A DNA stretch of 64,000 nucleotides from Streptomyces sp. NBC_00094 (GTDB lineage: Bacteria > Actinomycetota > Actinomycetes > Streptomycetales > Streptomycetaceae), in the NCBI RefSeq assembly GCF_026343125.1, contig NZ_JAPEMB010000001.1, positions 6,887,501 through 6,951,500 of the forward strand, read 5' to 3'. The position numbers were made by a program, and so were the translations under genes. Each line of letters opens with the position of its first letter. Position 1 is the first letter of the stretch. Below the pieces are notes generated by a model. The model saw only the letters and a program-made list of their open reading frames with translations, was not told the DNA's origin and did no database searches. Below, piece by piece: positions 44,092-51,406 of this stretch.

Positions 44092-44868
44092 TCAGTCGGT
44101 CAGCAGGCATACCCGGTCGTCGTCCGTCACCTCGTACACGTCGATGCGCAGGAGCTGTCGGACATGTGCGGGGACGCGTGCGGCGGCTTTGGCGGAGGAG
44201 GACGGCACGACGAGGGCGTAGCGTGTGTGTGCGTCCTGGCTCGTCATGCGGCGCAGTAGTTGGCCGTAGGCGATGTCGGCATCGACGCCCTTCTCGCTGG
44301 TGCGGCCCTTGGCCTCGCAGATCAGCCGTTCCTCGCCGCGTACAGCTTCCAGGTCGGTCCAGCGGTCGGTCGGGTCGACGGGTGTCCACCCTTCGGCCAG
44401 TAGCCAGGTGCGGAAGGTGTCGGTGACCCGGTCCTCGTCACTATCGCGGGCCAGGACCTTCTGCAGTGCCGCGAGGTCGGCCTCTGCATTGCGGCGCAGT
44501 CGTCCGCGACTGTCCGCATCCAGGTCGGCGGGGCGGATGACGACGAGGCGCAGCCCGTGCGCGGGAATCCGTTCATCGCGTCGGGCGTCGTACAGGGCTC
44601 GCTGCTCGCCACGGTGGACACCGCTGACCGTGAGGCGGTCCGGCTTGTCGAAATGAGGCATCGGCAGGTCATGCTGCAGTTCGCGGTACTCGACCACCAG
44701 CTGATGACCCGGCCAGTAGGCGTCGACCGGAAGCCTGACTCGTCGGCCGCCTGCTCCGGGATCCCCCAGCAGCCAGTCGAACCTGTGCTGCGTCAGGGCC
44801 GTTTCCCCGAGGATCCGGTCGCACAACCCGATGACGTACGTCTCGTCGCTGCCGTCTCTCGTTGCCAT
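44092..44868 (-). CDS. Protein with two PD-(D/E)xK nuclease-like halves
   Basis: A 258-residue protein from ATG 44868. Two regions look like the restriction-endonuclease fold. The first is RRVRLPVDAYWPGHQLVVEYRELQH (Asp49, Glu60-x-Arg62). The second is RWTDLEAVRGEERLICEAKGRTSEKGVDADIAYGQLLRRM (Asp172, Glu174, Glu185-Ala-Lys187), followed by a helix with a conserved Gln as in Holliday-junction-resolvase-like enzymes. The second half has the full D-E-x-K set and is the more likely active site. The gene is in the tRNA-linked accessory region, upstream of the zinc-ribbon protein gene and in the same orientation. A DNA-cutting role in host defence or element maintenance is plausible. Confidence 0.6.
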   Translation of the reverse strand: MATRDGSDETYVIGLCDRILGETALTQHRFDWLLGDPGAGGRRVRLPVDAYWPGHQLVVEYRELQHDLPMPHFDKPDRLTVSGVHRGEQRALYDARRDERIPAHGLRLVVIRPADLDADSRGRLRRNAEADLAALQKVLARDSDEDRVTDTFRTWLLAEGWTPVDPTDRWTDLEAVRGEERLICEAKGRTSEKGVDADIAYGQLLRRMTSQDAHTRYALVVPSSSAKAAARVPAHVRQLLRIDVYEVTDDDRVCLLTD

Positions 44869-45076
44869 GACGAGGCATCCTGCCATCACCCACCAGCTCG
44901 TCGTGGTCGTCGACGACACTCCGGCTGATGGGCACGGCAGCCAAGCGGGCGCCCGCTCGCCCGGCCAGGGCAAGACCGGCTGAGGCCAGGGTGGAACGCA
45001 GCCGCTCGGCGCGCCGGCCATACCGACGATCCGGCTGGATACGCTGGTCTGTCATGACCATCTGAAAGGTGCCGCG

Positions 45077-45517
45077 ATGAGCCAGTACTTCGACATCGGC
45101 GACGAGACACTGTGGAACCCCTCCAATGGAGCTTCCCGCATGTTCCAGCGCCAGGTGGCGGTCTTCGAAGCGGAGCTGGAACTCCCCTCAGGCATCGGGC
45201 CGATGGAGAACGACGAATGCCAGATCAGCCCCGACACCTTCGAAACCTTCGTCGACGCCCTCCTGGCGAAGCACCGAAGAACGAGCCACGCCATCTGGCT
45301 CGCGCTCTCCGAAGGCTTCACTGCCACCGTGCTCGTTCTTGCAGAACGCGCCGCGATCAAGGTGGACTGGGCACGGCACGGAGCCGCCCCGGAAGCCCCA
45401 CTCGAAGACGTGCAGGTCTCCACCGTCACTGGGATGTCCGCCCCCGCGGAAGGCGCAGCCTGGGCTGCAGGCCTGCGGGAGAAGGCACGGGAGCTGGGGC
45501 GGCGCATGCCCCGCTGA
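45077..45517 (+). CDS. Small hypothetical protein (DUF6086-like)
   Basis: A 146-residue protein after GAAAGGTGCCGCG. The sequence MSQYFDIGDETLWNPSNGASRMFQRQVAVFEAELELPSGIGPMENDECQISPDTFETFVDALL is soluble and acidic, and matches my memory of a Streptomyces-specific family of unknown function (DUF6086). No catalytic or binding motif stands out. It is divergent from the nuclease-like gene across about 208 bases and is the last intact gene of the tRNA-side accessory region. Confidence 0.65.
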   Translation: MSQYFDIGDETLWNPSNGASRMFQRQVAVFEAELELPSGIGPMENDECQISPDTFETFVDALLAKHRRTSHAIWLALSEGFTATVLVLAERAAIKVDWARHGAAPEAPLEDVQVSTVTGMSAPAEGAAWAAGLREKARELGRRMPR

Positions 45518-45932
45518 CCGGAGCAGCCGCGTCCGACGAACCGATCGCCCTCCCTCGCCGCTGCAGCCCGCCGTAAGAAACGACGTGCCAGTCCACCGAA
45601 GGCCACTCGTAGACCGTGGAGGCCACGGCCATGGTGCGGACGCCCATGAGTCTGACAAGCGTCGCGGGTCCGTGGGTACCTGCGGGTCACACACGTCGTC
45701 TTCAGGTCAATCCCCCTGGCAGCCGATCGAGGGGTGCGTGTCCCTTTACAGGGCTTCGTTCCAGACGGACGGCCCGAGCGCCTCACGCCGTCGCCCGCGG
45801 AACGCGGCGGAAACTTGGCGGCCGTCCCGTTCGTTTGTCAGACCCGTCTGATAGCGCGCAGTCGCGGATCGGCCGGTCACCCCGACCCGTTCGTCTCGAG
45901 CCGGCACCCGCCGAGCCGAGGACCCGGCACCG
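45518..45932. other. 415-base stretch without a supported gene
   Basis: No frame here has a family-like protein and a ribosome site together. It separates the small hypothetical gene from the amidohydrolase remnant and is probably decayed accessory DNA. Confidence 0.5.
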
Positions 45933-46163
45933 TTCCTGCCCGAGCAGGCCCGCACCCTCGTCGAGGCGCTGACCGCCTACACGGCGGGCAGCGCCTGGGC
46001 GAACCACCTCGACGACGTCACCGGGACCATCGAGCCGGGCACGTACGCCGACCTCGCCGTCCTCGACCGCGACCCGTTCTCCGGGCCGCCCGAGGAGATC
46101 GGCACCACCGAGGTCATACGCACAGACGTCGAAGGCCGGCAGGTGTACGCCGCGAACAGCTGA
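45933..46163 (+). pseudogene. C-terminal remnant of an amidohydrolase (YtcJ-like)
   Basis: The frame reads FLPEQARTLVEALTAYTAGSAWANHLDDVTGTIEPGTYADLAVLDRDPF and continues to a stop at 46161-46163. This is the conserved end of YtcJ-type amidohydrolases (AYTxGSAWxNHLD, then GxIEPGKxADLAVLDRD). The metal-binding N-terminal domains (~450 residues) are absent and upstream sequence shows no continuation, so the gene was cut down. The deletion or insertion point lies just upstream of 45933. Confidence 0.8.
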
Positions 46164-46188
46164 CCCACCCGAGGACGAGGGCCGGGCA

Positions 46189-46218
46189 GGGCCGTTCCAG
46201 AGTGATCTGGAACGGCCC
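46189..46218. terminator. Hairpin between amidohydrolase remnant and P450
   Basis: A perfect 12-bp stem (GGGCCGTTCCAG with its complement) closes an AGTGAT loop. It lies 45 bases beyond the P450 stop, so it can end the biosynthetic operon. Its sequence is strikingly like the tRNA-Pro terminator 3.6 kb away. Confidence 0.85.
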
Positions 46219-46262
46219 CTCGGTCGTACCCGGGGGAACCGCTCACCCGGCCGTGGGGTCCG

Positions 46263-47663
46263 TCAGGAGTTCACGCGGCGGATCCGGCAGCGGGCCGTGC
46301 CGGCGACGCGCAGGCTGATTCCGGCGGCGACCGCGAGATCGGTGTCCACGGCTTCGAACTCGTACGTCCGCAGGACCATCGCCAGGGCGATCACCGCCTC
46401 CAGCATCGAGAAGTGCTGACCGATGCAGGCGCGCGGGCCTCCGCCGAAGGGGAAGTAGGCGTAGCGCGGGCGGGCCGCCTCCGCTTCCGGGGTGAAGCGG
46501 TCGGGGTCGAAGCGCTCCGGGTCCGGCCAGTAGCGGGGGTGGCGGTGCGTCGCCCACGGGACCAGCATCACGTCGGCGCCCGCCGGGATGGTGTGGCCGT
46601 CGACCTCGCTCGCGGCGACCGCGCGCCGGCCGGTGACGGGAGCCGCCGGGTAGAGCCGCATCGCCTCCTTGAGCACGCGCATGAGGTACGGGAGCCGGTC
46701 GAAGTCGGCTGCCTCGGGCGTACGGTCGCCCAGGACGCGGTCGATCTCCTCGCGGGCCCGGGTCTGGATCTCCGGGTGGGTGGCCAGCAGGTGGAGGGTG
46801 AAGGCCATCGACGTCGCCGTCGACTCGTGGCCGGCGAGCAGGAAGATCAGCATCTGGTCGCGCAGTTCGGTGGCGTCGAGCTCCCCGTCCTCCGCGTTCG
46901 TCGCGGCCGCGAGCAGCGACAGCAGATCGTCCCCCTGGGGAACCGTGCCGCTGCGCCGCTCGGCGACGATCCTGTCGCACACCCCGTACAACTCGTTCAC
47001 CGCGGCGGCCGCCCGCTTGTTGCCCGGGGTGGGCCAGTCGCGGGGGAGGTTCGCGGGGGAGTACCCGCGGCGCATCGTGTACTCGGTGATGACCGGGAAG
47101 CACCGGTCCACCACGTCGATGGTGGCCTCCACGTCGGTGCCGAAGAGGATGCGGGCGACCGCGCGCAGCGCCAGCCGCATCATCTCGTGGGAGAGCTCGA
47201 CGACGCCGTCCGGCGCCCGCTCCCAGGAGGCGAGGGTGGCTTCGGTCTCGGTGACGACGGCGCCCGCGTATCCGTCCACCCGTCGCTTGGTGAACAGCGG
47301 CTGCACCAAGCGCCGTTGGCGCAGGTAGTCGTCGTCCTGGCTGGTCAGCAGACCGTTGCCGAAAGAGTCCCGTATCTCCTGGTAGAAGTGGTTGTCCTTG
47401 CGGAAGTTGGCCGCCTCGGACCCCAGGACCTTGTGCACGCCCTCCGCGGAGAACACGCAGTGCATCTCGGCGCGCAGCCCGGGCGGGCCCGCGGTGATCC
47501 GCACGACGTCGCCGTGCGCGTGCATCGCGCGCACGTACGTGCCGAGTGAGTCCGACTTCAAGTCGAAGAGCGAGCCGAGCAGTGGGACACCCGCGAGTCG
47601 AGGGACGTCCTTTCCGGCAGGTGTGGATGCCTGAGGTGAATTCGTCGCTTCCGTTGTCGACAT
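46263..47663 (-). CDS. Cytochrome P450 monooxygenase
   Basis: A 466-residue soluble P450. The I-helix oxygen motif is LAGHESTATS, the K-helix ExxR is EAMR, and the heme ligand is Cys413 in FPFGGGPRACIG. The overall pattern (KDNHFYQEIRDSFGNGLLTSQDDDYLRQRRLVQPLFT) is that of the CYP102/CYP4-like clade often used on fatty-acyl chains. That fits an acyl-derived product of this cluster. It is the last gene of the operon, 72 bases after the hydrolase gene, with AGGGGGCGG before the ATG. It needs ferredoxin and reductase partners that are not in the window. Confidence 0.92.
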   Translation of the reverse strand: MSTTEATNSPQASTPAGKDVPRLAGVPLLGSLFDLKSDSLGTYVRAMHAHGDVVRITAGPPGLRAEMHCVFSAEGVHKVLGSEAANFRKDNHFYQEIRDSFGNGLLTSQDDDYLRQRRLVQPLFTKRRVDGYAGAVVTETEATLASWERAPDGVVELSHEMMRLALRAVARILFGTDVEATIDVVDRCFPVITEYTMRRGYSPANLPRDWPTPGNKRAAAAVNELYGVCDRIVAERRSGTVPQGDDLLSLLAAATNAEDGELDATELRDQMLIFLLAGHESTATSMAFTLHLLATHPEIQTRAREEIDRVLGDRTPEAADFDRLPYLMRVLKEAMRLYPAAPVTGRRAVAASEVDGHTIPAGADVMLVPWATHRHPRYWPDPERFDPDRFTPEAEAARPRYAYFPFGGGPRACIGQHFSMLEAVIALAMVLRTYEFEAVDTDLAVAAGISLRVAGTARCRIRRVNS

Positions 47664-47735
47664 GGTCGAACACCGCCCCCTGAAGGATTCTTGTGCTTGG
47701 TCGATCGATTTCCTCGCGCCGCTTCGGGCGGCGCG

Positions 47736-48872
47736 TCAGAGCTGTTCGCCGAGGAAGTCCAGGATGTGGCCGAACACGTCCAGCGCGGCCGCCCGGCCGA
47801 TGAACATGTCCGCGTGGCCGTAGCCGGGGATCTCGGCGTACCGGACGTCCAGTTGAGGCTGCCGGGCCGCGAGGACCTCGTGGCAGAGCTTCTGGGAGTC
47901 CATCCACATCGCGTTCTCGCTGCCGGACATCAGCAGCACCGGGCAGTCGATCCGCCCGGCCTGGTCCAGGGCGTTCTCCGGCAGCGCCTTGTAGCGGTCG
48001 TCGCCGTGGTTCCAGCGCACCACGCTGCGCGCCAGGTCGATCCGCCGCAGGTGCGGAACGATCCACGTGGGCGCGGGGCCGAACAGCTCCGCCAGGCGGT
48101 TGTGCGTCGCGTCGGACAGGTGGTCGTGCACGTACAGCGAAGCGCCCATGCCCCAGGCCGAGTTGTGGAGGATCTGGCAGGTCGGGTCGGGGCAGCTCGC
48201 CTTCCTGGAGGCCAGGGCGAACAGCGGGGTGTACTTCGACCAGAGCCCGACCGTGCGGAAGTCCACCGGGATGTGGTCGATGCGGGACCGGAGCAGTTCG
48301 CCGCCCAGGGTGATCCGCAGCGAGGTCGTGCCCGCGAACCTGGGCGTCAGGAAGGCGCCCTGCGCGACCACACCGGCCAGCCCCGGCACCAGGCCCGCGG
48401 CCATGCTCATCGACAGCGTCATCGCGCCCACGCAGTGCGCGACGACGAACAACGGCCGGTCGCCGATCCGTTGCCGGATGCGCGCCACCGCCTCGGGGAT
48501 GTCGTACAGGGCGACGTCGTCGTACGTGTACCGGCGGCCGGTCGCGTTGTACGGCAGGCGGCAGCTGCCCCGCCAGTCCAGCAGCCACGGCTCGTAGCCC
48601 TCGTCGAGCAGCACGTCGACCAGGTTGCGGGTCTCGGGCTGCACGAACATGTCCGAGGAGGCCGTGTGGCCGTGCAGGAGCAGCACCGCGGGCCGGTCGT
48701 CGGCACCCCCGGCGACCCTGGTCAGGCCGATCCGGGTGCCGTCCCCGGCGCGGAGGGCGATCTCCTCGACGGTCGCGCCGTCGAGGCGGGCGTGGAGGGG
48801 TCGCAGGGTCGTGGCTCGCGCGGTCGTCGCTCGCGAGGCCGTCGGTCGCAGGGCCATGGGTCGCCGAATCAT
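47736..48872 (-). CDS. Alpha/beta hydrolase with Cys nucleophile
   Basis: A 378-residue protein from ATG 48872, overlapping the upstream stop (ATGA). The fold is clear (VLLLHGHTASSDMFV, WLLDWRGS). The nucleophile elbow is VVAHCVGAM, with Cys147 where most relatives have Ser. The catalytic His is in IPGYGHADMFIG (~353), while the acid position reads SGSENAMWMD, without the usual Asp. A Cys nucleophile is typical of polyhydroxyalkanoate synthases and dienelactone-hydrolase types, so acyl transfer or thioester handling is possible. The sequence also resembles the hydrolase partner of some actinobacterial GMC oxidoreductases. Coupled to the thioester-reductase gene. Confidence 0.83.
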   Translation of the reverse strand: MIRRPMALRPTASRATTARATTLRPLHARLDGATVEEIALRAGDGTRIGLTRVAGGADDRPAVLLLHGHTASSDMFVQPETRNLVDVLLDEGYEPWLLDWRGSCRLPYNATGRRYTYDDVALYDIPEAVARIRQRIGDRPLFVVAHCVGAMTLSMSMAAGLVPGLAGVVAQGAFLTPRFAGTTSLRITLGGELLRSRIDHIPVDFRTVGLWSKYTPLFALASRKASCPDPTCQILHNSAWGMGASLYVHDHLSDATHNRLAELFGPAPTWIVPHLRRIDLARSVVRWNHGDDRYKALPENALDQAGRIDCPVLLMSGSENAMWMDSQKLCHEVLAARQPQLDVRYAEIPGYGHADMFIGRAAALDVFGHILDFLGEQL

Positions 48873-51406
48873 CGGTCGCGCTCCGTCGGTGTCGGGGTCC
48901 GGCGTAGGTCGAGGAGGTCCGCGCCGACGCGGGCGAACGGGCCGAGCAGGCCACGGCCCACCTCCATGCCGAACCAGGCGAGCCAGGTCAGCTTGGCGGC
49001 CCGCTTCTCCTGACCGGACAGTCGCGGATCGACGCGGATGCCGTCGATCTGTTCGCGCACGTAGCTGTCACCGGGGACGACGACCTCGCCCTCCAGGCAC
49101 GCCGGCTCGCCCTCGCGGCCGAGTGTGACCGTCAGCGTGCGCGTCTGCCGCCACAGATCGCGCCGCGCCCGGGCGAACTTGCGGCCCTCCAGCCACCACA
49201 ACCGTCCGTCGCCGTCGCGCAGGCGCAGCCGGTAGCGCAGCAGCGTGTGGCGCAGACCGTGCGCCTCCGGTATGCCCTCCTGCGGGCGGACCCACAGGTC
49301 GCCCTGCTCGACCACGAGAGGTTCGGGGTGCAGCAGGGCACAGGAGAGTTCTCCGCGGATGTCGACGCGGCGCTCCTGCAGCAGCTGGTACATGCTCGCG
49401 ATCGACAGGGTGAGCTTCAGCGTGCACGCGGTGCCGGCGGGCCCGCCGACCGGGCCCAGAGCCCCCTCCATCGTCTCCGGGAACCACAGGTACGGCTGAT
49501 CGTCCAGCTCGGGGAGGCGGCCGAGGCCGTCCCGTGCCAGCTTCTCGAAGGTCTTGAGCTGCGCCTGAGCGTCGTAGCGGGCCGCGGGCGGCAGATCGTG
49601 CGCGGCGACGAACGCGTCCGTACGCTCGCTGGTGCAGGCAGGTCCCTTGAGCGTTGCCTCGCACAGCTTCACGGCCGTGGGGCTCTCCAACACCCTGGTG
49701 AGGAAGTCCAGTTCGGGGATCGGCTCGGCGCGCAGGCGGGCCACGGTGTCGGTGCGCCACTCCTCCCAGTCCTGCACGCGGACGTTCATGCCGCCGAGCG
49801 CCATCTCGCGCACCAGGTCCGGCAGGGTGTTGGGCTTGCCGGTCAGGTTGTAGTTGTAGCCCCAGGCGCCGGGTTCCAGGACCACGCCCACCGCCACCCG
49901 GCTCACCCAGTCCACCGGGGCGCTGTTGAGGTAGCGGAACGCGGGCACCCTGCGGAAGCGGGCGATCGCCGAGGTCAGACCGCTGCTGAGGTCCTGGGCG
50001 TTGTAGGCCCCCGTCCTGGTGTGTCCGGCGATGCCTCCGGGGCGCAGCACCGTGACGACGAGGCCGTGGTCACGGGCCCGCCGGAGCAGGGCCTCGGCGG
50101 CCCACTTCGACTTGTCGTATCCGGCGACCAGCCGGTCGATGTGCGCGACCGGGTCGTCCTCGCCCATGGAGGCGATGCCGACCTCGTTGAAGACCGCGAC
50201 CGACGAGACGTGGTGCAGCGGCTTCGGCCGTCCCGTCGCCGCCAGTTCCGCCAGCGTCAGCGGACCGATGACGTTGCTCTGCCGCAGCGACGGGTAGCCG
50301 CGCAGGAAGTCCACCGCCGCGGCCACGCTGACGATGGAGTCCACCTCCTGGGCGAGCGCGTCCCAGCGGTCGTCCGACAGTCCCAGCCGTGGCTGCCGGA
50401 TGTCGCCGGTGAGGACCGTCACGCGCCGTCGTATCTCGGAGGACCAGGGCAGGGCGTACGTGGACAGTGCGGCACCCAGTCGCTTCGTTCCCTCCTCCAC
50501 GTCCGCCGCACGCACCAGGCACAGGACGTGCGCGTCGCTGTGCCGCAGCAGGTCCAGCAGCATGTGGCTGCCGAGGAAGCCGGTGGCCCCGGTGAGCAGG
50601 ATCCGGCGCGGGACCACGGCCTCCGGCGGGCCGGCCCACGGCAGGGTGTCGGCGCGGGCGAGGTCGGCCAGGATCGCACCGAGGTCCTCGTCTGCGGCTC
50701 CCGCCGGAACGGCTCGCGCGGCCGATGCGGGGACGGCGGAGGGGGCGGCGGAGAGGACGGCGGAGGAGGCGGTCGCGGGGCCGGTCCCGGGGGCCGGCAG
50801 CGGGGCCTGCGCCGGCCGGGTTCCGGCGGCCGAGAGCCAGCGTTCGGCGATACGGCGCGGCCTGGCGTCGGCGAACACGTCGTCCAGACCGACCTCCACG
50901 CCGAGCTCGCGGGCCAGTGCGGCGATGAGTTCGACCGCGTTGACCGACGTTCCCCCGGCGTCGAAGAAGTCGGTCTCGGGCCCCATCGCGCCGTCCGGAA
51001 GGAAGCGGGCGGCTTCGGTGGCGATGGCCGCCGCGAGGCTGTCGACGTCCCCTGTCGCGTCGTGGCCGGCCGTGGCATGGCCTGCCGTTGCATGGCCTGC
51101 CGTGTCATGGCTCGCCGTCGTGGCCGCCGTCGTGGCCATGGCGGCGGTGGGCTTCGACGTGGTCGCGGCCCTCGGCGTGGTCCCGTCCGTCGGCGCGGTC
51201 GTGGTCTCCCGCGCGGTCGCGGCCTTCGGCGTGGTCGTGGTCTTCGGCCGGACCAGGGCCAGCAGATCGGCCACGTTGAGCCGTCCGCCGCCCCGCTCGA
51301 TCGACTCCCCTGTCAGGCGCTGCCCGTTGCCGGGGGCGCCGACCGGCTCGTCCGCGTTCACCTCACCCATGGGGTGCCTCTCACCGTGTGCTCTCTCCTT
51401 CGCCAT
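48869..51406 (-). CDS. Carrier protein-thioester reductase with extra C-terminal domain
   Basis: An 845-residue protein from ATG 51406, sharing one base with the PKS stop (TGATG); an ATG at 51370 is the alternative. Residues 55-118 are Thr/Ala-rich with TAGHA repeats. Residues ~120-195 are a carrier domain, ETDFFDAGGTSVNAVEL, with the phosphopantetheine Ser154. A NAD(P)H-dependent thioester-reductase domain follows: ILLTGATGFLGSHMLL (269-284) and YDKSK (430-434). It would release the carrier-bound acyl chain as an aldehyde or alcohol. Residues ~650-845 are an added domain (LRHTLLRYRLRLRDGDGRLWWLEGRKFARARRDLWRQTRTLTVTLG) resembling a region seen in GMC oxidoreductase/hydrolase fusions. Next gene is the hydrolase, overlapped by ATGA. 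Confidence 0.88.
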   Translation of the reverse strand: MAKERAHGERHPMGEVNADEPVGAPGNGQRLTGESIERGGGRLNVADLLALVRPKTTTTPKAATARETTTAPTDGTTPRAATTSKPTAAMATTAATTASHDTAGHATAGHATAGHDATGDVDSLAAAIATEAARFLPDGAMGPETDFFDAGGTSVNAVELIAALARELGVEVGLDDVFADARPRRIAERWLSAAGTRPAQAPLPAPGTGPATASSAVLSAAPSAVPASAARAVPAGAADEDLGAILADLARADTLPWAGPPEAVVPRRILLTGATGFLGSHMLLDLLRHSDAHVLCLVRAADVEEGTKRLGAALSTYALPWSSEIRRRVTVLTGDIRQPRLGLSDDRWDALAQEVDSIVSVAAAVDFLRGYPSLRQSNVIGPLTLAELAATGRPKPLHHVSSVAVFNEVGIASMGEDDPVAHIDRLVAGYDKSKWAAEALLRRARDHGLVVTVLRPGGIAGHTRTGAYNAQDLSSGLTSAIARFRRVPAFRYLNSAPVDWVSRVAVGVVLEPGAWGYNYNLTGKPNTLPDLVREMALGGMNVRVQDWEEWRTDTVARLRAEPIPELDFLTRVLESPTAVKLCEATLKGPACTSERTDAFVAAHDLPPAARYDAQAQLKTFEKLARDGLGRLPELDDQPYLWFPETMEGALGPVGGPAGTACTLKLTLSIASMYQLLQERRVDIRGELSCALLHPEPLVVEQGDLWVRPQEGIPEAHGLRHTLLRYRLRLRDGDGRLWWLEGRKFARARRDLWRQTRTLTVTLGREGEPACLEGEVVVPGDSYVREQIDGIRVDPRLSGQEKRAAKLTWLAWFGMEVGRGLLGPFARVGADLLDLRRTPTPTERDR

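Noticed and set aside
42544..46218. Intact integrative element with attachment sites
   Set aside because: No integrase, excisionase or replication gene and no second copy of the tRNA 3' end could be found by eye, so only a decayed scar is claimed.
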